Shown piece after piece: positions 55,134 through 64,000 of a stretch of 64,000 nucleotides of DNA (positions are counted from its first letter, which is position 1; every line of letters starts with the position of its first letter). The notes below the pieces were generated by a model, which saw only the letters and a list, made by a program, of their open reading frames with translations, did no database searches and was not told where the DNA came from. Source of the stretch: Arthrobacter sp. TMP15 (GTDB taxonomy: Bacteria > Actinomycetota > Actinomycetes > Actinomycetales > Micrococcaceae); contig NZ_CP154262.1 of the NCBI RefSeq assembly GCF_039529835.1, positions 3,038,001 through 3,102,000 of the forward strand. Reading direction: 5' to 3'. The translations under genes were made by a program, and so were the position numbers.

Positions 55134-56423
55134 GTGAGCAAAGTCACTAGAGGAGACGGGTTACCCACAGCCTCGACCATGCAGCCATTGGATGCTATCC
55201 CAACCCGCAGGGTCAGCGGACGGTGGATCTCCTTCTTCGCGCTGAGCTGGTTTGGCGTGTGGATTGCCCAGCTGACACCTGTGCAATTACTACTGCCACT
55301 CCAGGTTCAAAAGTTCCTTGACGCGACTGACTGGGTTCAGAATGTTCTTGGATTTGGCTACATTTCCGGAATTGCAGGAGTTTTTGCGTTTGTTGCTTAC
55401 CCGCTTACGGGTGCACTGTCCGACCGCACCACCTCCCGCTATGGACGGCGCCGGCCGTGGATCGCCGTGGGGACGGCCGGTTTTGCACTGTCTCTGGTGT
55501 TTCTGGGCCTACAGGGCACTTTGCTGGGTATCGGTATCTTCTGGGTGGCCTCCAGCACATTCTTCTGTGTCCTGACGGCGGCACTGACTGCCGCAATTTC
55601 CGATCAGGTACCGGTAAGCCAGCGCGGATATGTGTCGGGTTGGATTTCCGCGCCGCAGGCCATTGGCATCATTGCGGGCTTGGTGCTGGTTACTGCCTTA
55701 GGGCTGAGCACCTTCGCCGGTTATGCCCTGCTCGCGGGACTTTTAGTGGTGCTGGGTTTGCCGTTCCTGCTCCTTATTGACGACGAAGTGCTCCCGCCAG
55801 GAGTTGTCCCTGCGCTTTCGTGGCGTTCACTGCTAGGAGGTCTGTGGATCAGTCCCCGTAAGTTTCCCGACTTTGGTTGGACCCTACTGAGCCGAATCCT
55901 GGTGAACCTCGGGAACGCCTTTGGCACCAGCTTGCTTCTTTACTTCCTCATGTACGGCCTGAAAGTCAGCGACGCCGAGGGCTCCCTTATCCTCCTAACG
56001 CTGGTCTATATGGTGTTTGTGATCATCGCATCACTGTGGCTCGGCAGGCTCTCCGACAGATACGGCAGGCGTCGCGCCTTCGTGTTTGGCGCCTCCGTTT
56101 TGCAAGCTATCGCCGCCCTCATCCTCGCGTTTGTCCCCACCCTAGGTGCGGCCACCGTGGCGGCTGCTCTGCTGGGGTTGGGCTATGGTTGTTTCCTTTC
56201 CGTTGACCAGGCCCTTGCCACCGAAGTGCTTCCCGATCAGCTTTCCCGCGGCAAGGATCTTGGCATCATGAATATTGCCCTGAGCGTACCCCAGGCATTT
56301 GCACCCATGCTGGGGGCCCTGCTTGTCAGTGCCACAGGTGGATTCACCCTCCTTTTTCTGGTCTCCGGGCTCACTGCCCTCGCCGGGGCAGCCGCCGTTA
56401 GTCAAGTCAAAGGAGTTCGGTAG
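55134..56423 (+). CDS. Major facilitator superfamily transporter
   Basis: A 429-residue permease with about twelve membrane segments. The loop 2-3 signature reads LSDRTTSRYGRRRPWI, which is typical of MFS members related to sugar:cation symporters, and the matching loop 8-9 reads GRLSDRYGRRRAFVFG. Substrate unknown. GTG 55134 gives an N-terminus with no ribosome site of note; Met 16 is an alternative. Separated by 52 bases from the convergent giant membrane-protein gene, with no clear terminator between. Confidence 0.88.
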   Translation: MSKVTRGDGLPTASTMQPLDAIPTRRVSGRWISFFALSWFGVWIAQLTPVQLLLPLQVQKFLDATDWVQNVLGFGYISGIAGVFAFVAYPLTGALSDRTTSRYGRRRPWIAVGTAGFALSLVFLGLQGTLLGIGIFWVASSTFFCVLTAALTAAISDQVPVSQRGYVSGWISAPQAIGIIAGLVLVTALGLSTFAGYALLAGLLVVLGLPFLLLIDDEVLPPGVVPALSWRSLLGGLWISPRKFPDFGWTLLSRILVNLGNAFGTSLLLYFLMYGLKVSDAEGSLILLTLVYMVFVIIASLWLGRLSDRYGRRRAFVFGASVLQAIAALILAFVPTLGAATVAAALLGLGYGCFLSVDQALATEVLPDQLSRGKDLGIMNIALSVPQAFAPMLGALLVSATGGFTLLFLVSGLTALAGAAAVSQVKGVR

Positions 56424-56475
56424 GAGACCACCTAGACGGCTGACCCGTCACCAGGGGCCGACGCCGGAGCGCCCG

Positions 56476-59400
56476 TTACTGCGGTGGCTGCGGCTGCCGT
56501 GGTGGTGCCGCTGGTGGTGCTGGTAACCGGGACCCCTGCGATGGTGTTCCCGGCGGTGGCCCGTGGTTTCCCATTGGACCTGTAACGGGAGGCTCCAAGT
56601 GGGGCTTCTTCCGGTTTAACCGCCAAATTGCAAAAGCAATAAGCGCCAAGGCCAGCAACGCCAACAGAATGTAGGTGAAGCCTCGTAAATACCAAAGCAC
56701 CGCTGTGGAGACGCCGATGGCACCCCAAACAGTGAAAATTCTTTCATCCAGACTCATACCCACGGCCAACAGTGCCACGAAGACCAACAGGGAAATGATC
56801 TGCTGCACCGAATCTGCGCTGAAAATGGTCACCAAAGCACCCAGGCTGGCAAAACTTGCCGCCGTTGCAAGAAGGCCCCTACCTGCCTTTTGTTGATTGT
56901 GCACATACCGAAGCACTGCCAGGGCACCAAGGGCCATGGCACACCATTGAATGGCCCAGAAAGCGCCCAAGTCCACAAACCTGGAGCAGGCTGCGAACCA
57001 TACTATTGCACTTGCCAGGATTGCTGTGTCGATGGAAACCCGGCGATGCGCCGGAGGAACTTCGAGGCAGGTGAGCACGGCAATCAAAGTGAAGCCGGCA
57101 GCACCGGCCAATACCGTGTGGGTGTCGGCCATGGACCAAAGGGAAAAGAATGCCCCTGCGCCAAGTGCCGTGCCGACAACACTAACGCGTTGCACGTGCT
57201 TTTCCGTCACCAAGTCCAGGAAAATCAGGCGCACCACATACAGTGAGCCGACAACAACCACAAACCCGGCGAGAGCTGCGTATCCGGGGCGGTAAATGAG
57301 TTCCAGGACTTGGCTGCGGAAAAGCAATGCAGCTAAGAAGACCATCAGCGCTCCGGGCAAGGTTAGCTGTTCCAACTTCATCACATGGGCCCCGACAATC
57401 AATGCCAATCCAGCTACTAGCCATACGGCAGCAAAAACTCCCGTAGCGGCGTCCCTGTCGACAATGCTTGCTGTGACAAGGAACGTGGCAGTGGCAATCA
57501 ACCAGTACCAGCGCATCTCAACGGCGTGCGGGGTGTAGATACAGCGCCAGGTAATCACACCGATGCACAGCGCCAGCAGCAGCAACGCAGTTGCTCCTGG
57601 CCACATTACGGGGGCAATGACGGATGCTCCCCCCACCACGGCAACGAGTGCCAAGTAGGAAGCACCACGCTGCTTCAAGGCGGCTTGGGCCGTTACGGCG
57701 GTCACGGCTAGGGCGATCAACTCCAGCGCCACTACCCAACGCAGAGCAGTTCCCGGGGACGAGAATCCACCGGCTGCCAGATGGTAGTGCATCGGAGTCA
57801 AGACCTGAGCGCCCAGCAGCAACCACAGTCCCACCTGTAGCAGCCGGGGAGCACCAACCAACTCATTGAAGCTGGCAACCCTCTGGGCTAGAAACGCGAT
57901 CGCCATCTGAAGCAGCAACACTGCACTAAAGATAAGGGAAACCACGGACAGGTTCTCCGTAAGCTCACGAGCACCCACTACGACGAGGGCTGTCACGGCG
58001 GCCCTGAACAGCAAGAAGTAGGCACTCCTGCTGATTTGGTCCCTAGCCTTGAGCGTAACGAGGATAGACATGCCCGCAATCAGGACCAGCACTAGTGCCA
58101 GAAGCCCTCTGTCATGTGCGCTCCATATTGCCAGCGCAACCATCGCAGCAGGACTTCCCCACTGGACAGCAGTGAAAGAACGTTGGCGTAACGTTCCAGC
58201 TAGAGCGAGAATCGCCAGTACTGCCACATTCAGACCCACCACAACCATTGTTGTCCAGAGCACAGGGGCGCCGTTTCGGATGGCCGCTCCGGCGACCGTT
58301 ACAACAATCAACAGCGTCAAAATCACATCCACGCGCAGACGGGCAATGACAAGGCCCCGCAAGGTCACCACGGCAAGAATTACTAGTTGAGGGACAAGTG
58401 CTAGCAGGAGCCACAGGCCCAGTCCTACATGCACCCCCGTGATTTTTGTGAAGGGATCATGTTCCATCCATAGCTGAAAAAGTGCCACGGAAAGCAGAAG
58501 CGAAGTAACCCGAGCCGCCCACCAATAAAGCCAACGGTGCAGAGTCCCGGATCGGTCCCGGAGGCGCATACCACCAGAGATAAAGAAAATAAGGGCAACA
58601 GTCCAAGCAACGCTGGCACCACCAGCGGCAAAGACTGGCCCCGTAAACAGGGCAGTAATAGTGAGGTACGAAGGCGCAATAAACTCACCAACAGACCAAC
58701 CTGGTTTTGAAGTCAGTTTCGTTAAGGAAAATATTGCTGCGGCAACAGCCATGGCGACAGCAGCCACCAGGAACTCAATTCGCAGCGAGCCCATGACAAC
58801 GCTGGGGCTTTCCCCCAGAATCTTGTGGCTGCTGTAGGCAATCGACAAAGCAGCCACAAGGAAGGTCCCCACCACAGCCCAGGCGGCGGCCGAGTAACCT
58901 ACGATGAGGTTCGGGGCACCATACGTTGCAAGCAGAGCATCAGCGAGCAGTTGTAGTGCCGCGATGACGGCAATGACCGCGATGATCAACTGTGTTTTCC
59001 CGGGCTGTGCAGGAATAAAGGTCGCCAGTGTGGAGGCAATAAATGCTGTCACAAGAATGCGCGCGGCCACCAACATGACGTGCCTGATTATCTGGGTTCT
59101 AGTTGTGAGGAACCTAAGCACCGAGTATGCCACCGCCAGGCCCACCAGGACCATCCAACCCGCGGCTTCAATCATCGGCGAGTACAGCAAAACCGCACCC
59201 ACAGCTGGCAGAGGCAGCCATTCCCCGCGGGGCAAAAAAGCCGGCACAATCAGCATGGTTGCAAGCAGACCGAACCCAACACCCAACACCGTTATCAGCG
59301 TGCTCGCTTCCGCGGAGTCCTGGCGGAAGTAATGGCCAACACTCCACACCAGTGAGGCAGCCGCCAACACGGGGGCGCTTATATAGACGTCGCGTCGAAT

Positions 59401-60705
59401 CCAGTTCTGGTGCACGAGGAAGACGGAAAACGGAGTTTTAGCGTAGGCCACGGCAATCAGTTGCAGCGCCAAAACTACTGCAAAAGCACCTGCCGCCCAT
59501 GTCAGATCCGGCTTAATCATCCAACCGACAAAGGGCGCTGCCATCGTTATTGAGACACGGAGACCGACGTAGTTGTAGCGCCTTAGTGCCGGCTGACTGA
59601 TAAAGGTAAGAACGGCGTAGTAGACAGACCCGGCAACCAACACAAGCGCGTGGTCTGCTGCGTTCAGGGCGAGTCCGAAGGCAAGTGAGCCGGCAAGACC
59701 GGCCGGGGTGAACCATGGACCTAGACCTGATAGCGGCTTTGCATAAAGGCTGGGTGTTCTCCGGCCTGTTGGTCCGTTTCGTTTCAAGAGGTAACCAAGC
59801 AATGACAACAGGGCAGAGAAAACAATCAGTGCAGTGAAATACCAGGCCAACGCGGCACCCAACACCGCCACGGATGACCACGCCGTTGAGAGCAAAAATG
59901 CGATTGACAAATAAACTACCAACCGGCTTTGCAGACGCACGGCAGCAAAAACATACGCAAGTGTGCCGATGAATGACGTGAGCAACCACACGACGGGCGC
60001 GTTGGGAACACCCAGATTATAGGTGGCCAGTCCTGCAAACGGAATAATGGCCAGTGCCGTTCCGGAGAACGCTACCGCAGCGGGTTTAAGCCGCGCTACC
60101 TTCTCATGCAGAACTAATCCGGCCGCATAGAAAAGTGACGTCCCGAACCAAACACCCACAAGACGAGCGGACACGGGCAGGTTACTACCGACAAAAAGAG
60201 CCGCCGCTGCAACCATCAGCAAACTCGCCACATATAACGTGATGTTGATGTTCTGTGTCTCGCGCTTATTCTTTACAGCCGCAGTTGCCTTTGGACCCAG
60301 AGGTGGCGCTGGTATCTGCGGGGCGTGGGACACGCGAGGTGGCTGTTGACCGCCCGGCAATCCTCGTGGCGGGAAGTTCTGGTTCCGGCCCTGAGCAGGA
60401 TCGCTCACGAACGGCGGTTGGGCTGGAGGCTTGAGGTGCGCCGAGAGTGCGGAATGATCGGGCCATGCCACAGCTTCCGGATCGCGCGGTCTTGGAGTTG
60501 GTGGGTTGGTAGCCGCGGGTGGGGCAACAATCCGCCGCTCATGTGCGCTAACCCCTGACGGGGCTGCTACTGATGCTGGTTGTGCCGCTACGGCATCTCG
60601 CCACCCGGCCAAGTGACCCGCCAAGTAGCCCTGGCGATAGGCCTGATCAAGAGCTGGGCGCTCTGGCGCAGATGCCGGTACGCCAGGCTGCTGATTCTCA
60701 CTCAT
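56476..60705 (-). CDS. Giant polytopic membrane protein of unknown function
   Basis: A 1409-residue protein. Residues 1-155 are cytoplasmic-type, rich in Pro/Ala/Gln, with an early YRQGYLAGHLAGWRDAV helix. From about 162 to 1370 it is nearly all hydrophobic, with on the order of 35-40 membrane segments and almost no sizeable soluble domain. The tail after the last segment is Pro/Gly-rich and ends in PPQPPQ-like repeats. The first segments (NINITLYVASLLMVAAAALFVG) recall large actinobacterial membrane proteins of the SCO/DUF type, but I cannot assign a family. There is no signal peptide, ATPase, glycosyltransferase motif or catalytic signature. ATG 60705 is followed by a plausible hydrophilic N-terminus. 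Same strand as tuf but 280 bases away across the tuf terminator. Confidence 0.85.
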   Translation of the reverse strand: MSENQQPGVPASAPERPALDQAYRQGYLAGHLAGWRDAVAAQPASVAAPSGVSAHERRIVAPPAATNPPTPRPRDPEAVAWPDHSALSAHLKPPAQPPFVSDPAQGRNQNFPPRGLPGGQQPPRVSHAPQIPAPPLGPKATAAVKNKRETQNINITLYVASLLMVAAAALFVGSNLPVSARLVGVWFGTSLFYAAGLVLHEKVARLKPAAVAFSGTALAIIPFAGLATYNLGVPNAPVVWLLTSFIGTLAYVFAAVRLQSRLVVYLSIAFLLSTAWSSVAVLGAALAWYFTALIVFSALLSLLGYLLKRNGPTGRRTPSLYAKPLSGLGPWFTPAGLAGSLAFGLALNAADHALVLVAGSVYYAVLTFISQPALRRYNYVGLRVSITMAAPFVGWMIKPDLTWAAGAFAVVLALQLIAVAYAKTPFSVFLVHQNWIRRDVYISAPVLAAASLVWSVGHYFRQDSAEASTLITVLGVGFGLLATMLIVPAFLPRGEWLPLPAVGAVLLYSPMIEAAGWMVLVGLAVAYSVLRFLTTRTQIIRHVMLVAARILVTAFIASTLATFIPAQPGKTQLIIAVIAVIAALQLLADALLATYGAPNLIVGYSAAAWAVVGTFLVAALSIAYSSHKILGESPSVVMGSLRIEFLVAAVAMAVAAAIFSLTKLTSKPGWSVGEFIAPSYLTITALFTGPVFAAGGASVAWTVALIFFISGGMRLRDRSGTLHRWLYWWAARVTSLLLSVALFQLWMEHDPFTKITGVHVGLGLWLLLALVPQLVILAVVTLRGLVIARLRVDVILTLLIVVTVAGAAIRNGAPVLWTTMVVVGLNVAVLAILALAGTLRQRSFTAVQWGSPAAMVALAIWSAHDRGLLALVLVLIAGMSILVTLKARDQISRSAYFLLFRAAVTALVVVGARELTENLSVVSLIFSAVLLLQMAIAFLAQRVASFNELVGAPRLLQVGLWLLLGAQVLTPMHYHLAAGGFSSPGTALRWVVALELIALAVTAVTAQAALKQRGASYLALVAVVGGASVIAPVMWPGATALLLLALCIGVITWRCIYTPHAVEMRWYWLIATATFLVTASIVDRDAATGVFAAVWLVAGLALIVGAHVMKLEQLTLPGALMVFLAALLFRSQVLELIYRPGYAALAGFVVVVGSLYVVRLIFLDLVTEKHVQRVSVVGTALGAGAFFSLWSMADTHTVLAGAAGFTLIAVLTCLEVPPAHRRVSIDTAILASAIVWFAACSRFVDLGAFWAIQWCAMALGALAVLRYVHNQQKAGRGLLATAASFASLGALVTIFSADSVQQIISLLVFVALLAVGMSLDERIFTVWGAIGVSTAVLWYLRGFTYILLALLALALIAFAIWRLNRKKPHLEPPVTGPMGNHGPPPGTPSQGSRLPAPPAAPPRQPQPPQ

Positions 60706-60928
60706 GTAACTCCCTTACTGATGGCGAACTCCCAGTTTAGGCTACCAAGGACGCAGAAAAGCCATTTACTCCATCAAATAGCGATAATTACATTTTTCCT
60801 GTTTTTCACCACGTCAGAGCGGCCCAACTCATTAGTGTAGAAAGTGGTGTTGTTACGAAAGCTCCGATCCAGCCGATACAACAAGTCTGCGAGAATGCTC
60901 CCCTGCCCCGAACCTGCGCCAGAACGCA

Positions 60929-60962
60929 AAGAAGGGCCCCAGCCAAAGCTGGGACCCTTCTT
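60929..60962 (-). terminator. Terminator after tuf
   Basis: AAGAAGGG...CCCAGC (60929-60943) pairs with GCTGGG...CCCTTCTT (60948-60962) with one mismatch and loop CAAA. It begins 24 bases past the tuf stop and ends the str operon on the minus strand. Confidence 0.88.
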
Positions 60963-60985
60963 CACAAAAACCAAATAGTCAAAAA

Positions 60986-62176
60986 CTACTTGACGATTTT
61001 GGTGACACGACCTGAACCAACGGTACGGCCGCCTTCGCGAATAGCGAAGCCGAGGCCTTCTTCCATGGCGATCGGCTGAATCAGCACAACCGACATTTCG
61101 GTGTTGTCGCCAGGCATAACCATTTCCGTGCCCTCAGGCAAGGTGATGACGCCGGTAACATCCGTTGTACGGAAGTAGAACTGCGGGCGGTAGTTGGAGT
61201 AGAACGGGTTGTGACGCCCGCCCTCATCCTTGGCCAAAATGTAGACGTTGGCTTCGAAATCAGTGTGCGGGGTAATGGAACCCGGCTTCACGATAACCTG
61301 TCCACGCTCTACGTCTTCGCGCTTGATACCGCGAAGCAGCAGACCACAGTTCTCGCCGGCCCAAGCCTCGTCGAGCTGCTTGTGGAACATTTCAATACCG
61401 GTAACCGTGGTCTTCTGGACCGGACGGATTCCGACGATCTCAATTTCAGAGTTGATCTTGAGAGTTCCACGCTCGGCGCGGCCCGTAACAACGGTGCCAC
61501 GGCCGGTGATGGTGAATACATCTTCAACCGGCATCAAGAACGGCTTGTCCTTGTCGCGGATGGGGTCCGGAACGTTGTTATCCACTGCATCCATCAAGTC
61601 CTCAACGGACTTGACCCATACGGGATCGCCTTCCAAAGCCTTCAAGCCGGAGACGCGCACAACAGGTGCCTCGTCGCCATCGAAGCCCTGTGAGGAGAGC
61701 AGTTCGCGAACTTCCATTTCGACCAAGTCGAGGAGTTCTTCATCGTCAACCATGTCCGACTTGTTCAGTGCGACCAGCAGGTAGGGAACGCCTACCTGGC
61801 GGGCCAACAGAACGTGCTCGCGAGTCTGGGCCATCGGGCCGTCAGTCGCAGCAACCACCAGGATAGCGCCGTCCATCTGCGCAGCACCGGTGATCATGTT
61901 CTTGATGTAGTCAGCGTGACCGGGAGCGTCTACGTGTGCGTAGTGGCGCTTTTCGGTCTGGTACTCAACGTGGGAGATGTTGATCGTGATTCCACGCTGC
62001 TTCTCCTCGGGAGCCGAGTCGATAGTAGCGAAATCACGCGCCTCGTTGAGATCGGGGTACTTATCAAAAAGTACCTTGGAAATGGCAGCCGTCAACGTGG
62101 TCTTACCATGGTCTACGTGACCGATGGTACCGATGTTAACGTGCGGCTTAGTCCGCTCGAACTTTGCCTTCGCCAC
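60986..62176 (-). CDS. tuf: Elongation factor Tu
   Basis: A 396-residue GTPase that brings aminoacyl-tRNA to the ribosome. G1 is [10 protein letters not shown] (19-28), the DTPGH position reads DAPGHADY, and NKSD is present. Domains 2 and 3 are complete, ending [11 protein letters not shown] start preceded by AGGAGG. Follows fusA by 162 bases, with a hairpin in the gap. Confidence 0.98.
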   Translation of the reverse strand: MAKAKFERTKPHVNIGTIGHVDHGKTTLTAAISKVLFDKYPDLNEARDFATIDSAPEEKQRGITINISHVEYQTEKRHYAHVDAPGHADYIKNMITGAAQMDGAILVVAATDGPMAQTREHVLLARQVGVPYLLVALNKSDMVDDEELLDLVEMEVRELLSSQGFDGDEAPVVRVSGLKALEGDPVWVKSVEDLMDAVDNNVPDPIRDKDKPFLMPVEDVFTITGRGTVVTGRAERGTLKINSEIEIVGIRPVQKTTVTGIEMFHKQLDEAWAGENCGLLLRGIKREDVERGQVIVKPGSITPHTDFEANVYILAKDEGGRHNPFYSNYRPQFYFRTTDVTGVITLPEGTEMVMPGDNTEMSVVLIQPIAMEEGLGFAIREGGRTVGSGRVTKIVK

Positions 62177-62283
62177 GGGTTCCTCCTAGAACGTTTGCTG
62201 TTGACTTACTCTCAGCGACGCTATTCGTCACCGAAATCCTAAGTAAGTCTACTGGGGGCTTTTGATATTTAAGAAATTCTTGC

Positions 62284-62329
62284 TGCTTGGCGCCTGACCA
62301 AGTGTAGAACCTGCTACAGACGCCAAGCA
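62284..62329 (-). terminator. Hairpin between fusA and tuf
   Basis: TGCTTGGCG (62284-62292) pairs with CGCCAAGCA (62321-62329); an inner TGTAG/CTACA pair extends it. It may partly terminate fusA transcription or serve as a processing site before tuf. Confidence 0.4.
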
Positions 62330-62338
62330 AAAGTGCGA

Positions 62339-64000
62339 CTACTCGCCGCGGGCCTTCTGGATGATTTCGTCGGCTACTGCCTTCGGAACCTCAGAGTAGC
62401 TGTCAAACTTCATCGAGTACACTGCGCGACCCTGGGTCTTAGACCGTAGATCGCCGATGTAACCGAACATGCCGGACAAGGGAACAAGAGCCTTGATGAC
62501 CTTGACACCGCTTGCGTCCTCCATGGACTGCATCTGACCGCGACGGGAGTTGATGTCACCAATAACTTCACCCATGTATTCCTCAGGGGTGCGGACTTCA
62601 ACTTCCATCAACGGTTCAAGCAGAACCGGGTTGGCCAACCGAGCGGCTTCCTTGAACGCCATACGACCGGCGATCTTGAAGGCCATTTCGGAGGAGTCAA
62701 CATCGTGGGACGCGCCGTCAAGCAGCGTGGCCTGGATGCCAACCATCGGGTAACCTGCCAGCACGCCATCAGGCAATGCGGACTGAATTCCCTGGTCAAC
62801 GCTGGGGATGTATTCGCGGGGAACACGGCCACCAGTGACCTTGTTCTGGAACGAGTACATTTCGCCATCGTGCGTATCCAGCGGCGCAATGGCAATCTGG
62901 ATCTTGGCGAACTGACCTGAACCACCGGTCTGCTTCTTGTGCGTGTAGTCATGCTTGACCACAGCGCGCTTGATGGTTTCCCGGTAGGCAACCTGCGGCT
63001 TGCCAACGTTAGCTTCAACGTTGTATTCGCGGCGCATGCGGTCAACCAAAACATCCAAGTGAAGCTCGCCCATGCCGCCGATTTCGGTCTGGCCGGTGTC
63101 TTCATTGAGAAGGACGGTGAACGTCGGATCCTCAGCGGAGAGCTTCTGGATAGCCGTTGACAGCTTTTCCTGGTCACTCTTGGTCTTCGGTTCAATAGCA
63201 ACGAAGATCACAGGATCAGGGAAAGTCATCGACTCAAGCACGATCGGATTTGCCGGATCACACAAGGTGTCACCAGTGGTGGTGTCCTTGAGGCCAATAA
63301 CGGCGTAGATGTGACCTGCGTGGATTTCATCCACAGGCATTTCCTTGTTGGCGTGCATCTGGAACAACTTACCCAGACGCTCCTTCTTCTGCTTGGTGGA
63401 GTTCAACAGCTGTGTGCCGGAAGTTGCCTTGCCGGAGTACACGCGAATGAAGTTCAACTGGCCAAAGAACGGGTGAGCGGCAATCTTGAAAGACAGCGCC
63501 GAGAACGGTGAATCTTCGCTGGGCTCACGAGTGAACTCAACTTCTTCATTGCGCGGATCGTGACCAACCATGGCGCCAACATCCAACGGGTTCGGCAGGT
63601 AATCGATGACAGCATCGAGCATCGGCTGAACGCCGCGGTTCTTGAAGGCAGAGCCACAGAACACCGGGTAAATCTCAGAGTTCACGGTCAGCTTACGAAT
63701 GCCAGCCTTGAGTTCCTCAACTGAAGGCTCGATGCCCTCGAGGTACTTCTCCATGAGCTCTTCGGAAGCCTCTGCAACCGCTTCAACAAGTGAAGCACGG
63801 TATTCTTCAGCCTTTTCCTGCAGATCCGCGGGGATCTCTTTGGTCTCGTAGTTGGCACCCATGGTGACATCACCCTTGGAGTCGCCAGCCCAAACGAAAG
63901 CCTTCATGGACAGCAGGTCAACAACGCCGATGAATTCACTCTCGGCACCGATGGGCAGCTGCATGATCAACGGTTTGGCACCCAAACGGTTGATGATGGT
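62339..64000 (-). CDS. fusA: Elongation factor G (C-terminal part, start beyond window)
   Basis: At least 550 residues of EF-G, open to the window edge (reads [18 protein letters not shown] at the edge). Present are the end of the GTPase domain, domain II ([25 protein letters not shown]), domain III ([15 protein letters not shown]), domain IV with [15 protein letters not shown], and domain V ([13 protein letters not shown]). The G1-G4 motifs lie outside. Catalyses ribosome translocation. Confidence 0.98.
   Translation of the reverse strand, partial: TIINRLGAKPLIMQLPIGAESEFIGVVDLLSMKAFVWAGDSKGDVTMGANYETKEIPADLQEKAEEYRASLVEAVAEASEELMEKYLEGIEPSVEELKAGIRKLTVNSEIYPVFCGSAFKNRGVQPMLDAVIDYLPNPLDVGAMVGHDPRNEEVEFTREPSEDSPFSALSFKIAAHPFFGQLNFIRVYSGKATSGTQLLNSTKQKKERLGKLFQMHANKEMPVDEIHAGHIYAVIGLKDTTTGDTLCDPANPIVLESMTFPDPVIFVAIEPKTKSDQEKLSTAIQKLSAEDPTFTVLLNEDTGQTEIGGMGELHLDVLVDRMRREYNVEANVGKPQVAYRETIKRAVVKHDYTHKKQTGGSGQFAKIQIAIAPLDTHDGEMYSFQNKVTGGRVPREYIPSVDQGIQSALPDGVLAGYPMVGIQATLLDGASHDVDSSEMAFKIAGRMAFKEAARLANPVLLEPLMEVEVRTPEEYMGEVIGDINSRRGQMQSMEDASGVKVIKALVPLSGMFGYIGDLRSKTQGRAVYSMKFDSYSEVPKAVADEIIQKARGE

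Noticed and set aside
54780-55180. Short frames between rpsJ and the MFS gene
   Set aside because: No ribosome sites, no recognisable sequence, and the stretch is where the S10 promoter and leader are expected.

Overview
The window reads as chromosomal DNA of a high-GC Gram-positive actinobacterium, most likely Micrococcaceae (Arthrobacter in the broad sense). The grounds are mycothiol and inositol genes (mshA, ino1), a spc ribosomal operon with no rpsN, ribosomal proteins with charged or RG-rich tails, a CmtR-type metal sensor, frequent GTG starts, and the actinobacterial order glmS-acpS-nnr ... alr-tsaE-tsaB-rimI-tsaD. No tRNA, rRNA, CRISPR array, prophage or insertion sequence was recognised.

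Layout. 0-3.5 kb: the tail of a probable GCS2-type carboxylate-amine ligase, then a tight plus-strand run of PAP2 phosphatase, DedA membrane protein, response regulator and histidine kinase. 3.5-5 kb: a repeat cluster and an APC permease. 5-9.3 kb (minus): tsaD, rimI, tsaB, tsaE and alr, covering t6A tRNA modification and D-alanine supply. 9.6-18.1 kb: mshA; a large secreted subtilisin-like protease convergent with a Streptomyces-subtilisin-inhibitor-like lipoprotein; an alpha-glucosidase; and a DUF559 nuclease-like gene flanked by arrays of a 32-bp-period repeat in opposite orientation. 18.3-24.7 kb (minus): ino1, an aldo/keto reductase, nnr, acpS and glmS. 24.8-27.3 kb (plus): coaA, a VanY-like D,D-carboxypeptidase and mscL. 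27.4-34.3 kb (minus): glmM, rpsI/rplM, truA, then the alpha operon rplQ, rpoA, rpsK, rpsM, rpmJ, infA.

34.4-41.3 kb is an accessory block inside the ribosomal region: a P1-family Ntn peptidase, a Ugp-like glycerol-3-phosphate or glycerophosphodiester ABC importer with its own phosphodiesterase but no ATPase, and a CmtR-like repressor with a cation transporter. 41.4-54.7 kb (minus) holds map, adk and secY, the spc operon (rplO to rplN) and the S10 operon (rpsQ to rpsJ), with a terminator hairpin between the last two. 55.1-60.7 kb holds an MFS transporter and a 1409-residue polytopic membrane protein of unknown function. 61-64 kb holds tuf and the 3' part of fusA.

Functional links. alr, glmS, glmM, the VanY-like enzyme and possibly PAP2/DedA all feed or recycle cell-wall precursors. 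ino1 makes the inositol phosphate used by mshA. The ribosomal, secY and elongation-factor genes form the conserved core. The most interesting departures are the 32-bp repeat system around the DUF559 gene, the protease/inhibitor pair, an L4 protein with an extra C-terminal module that resembles the sunset type, and the giant membrane protein.
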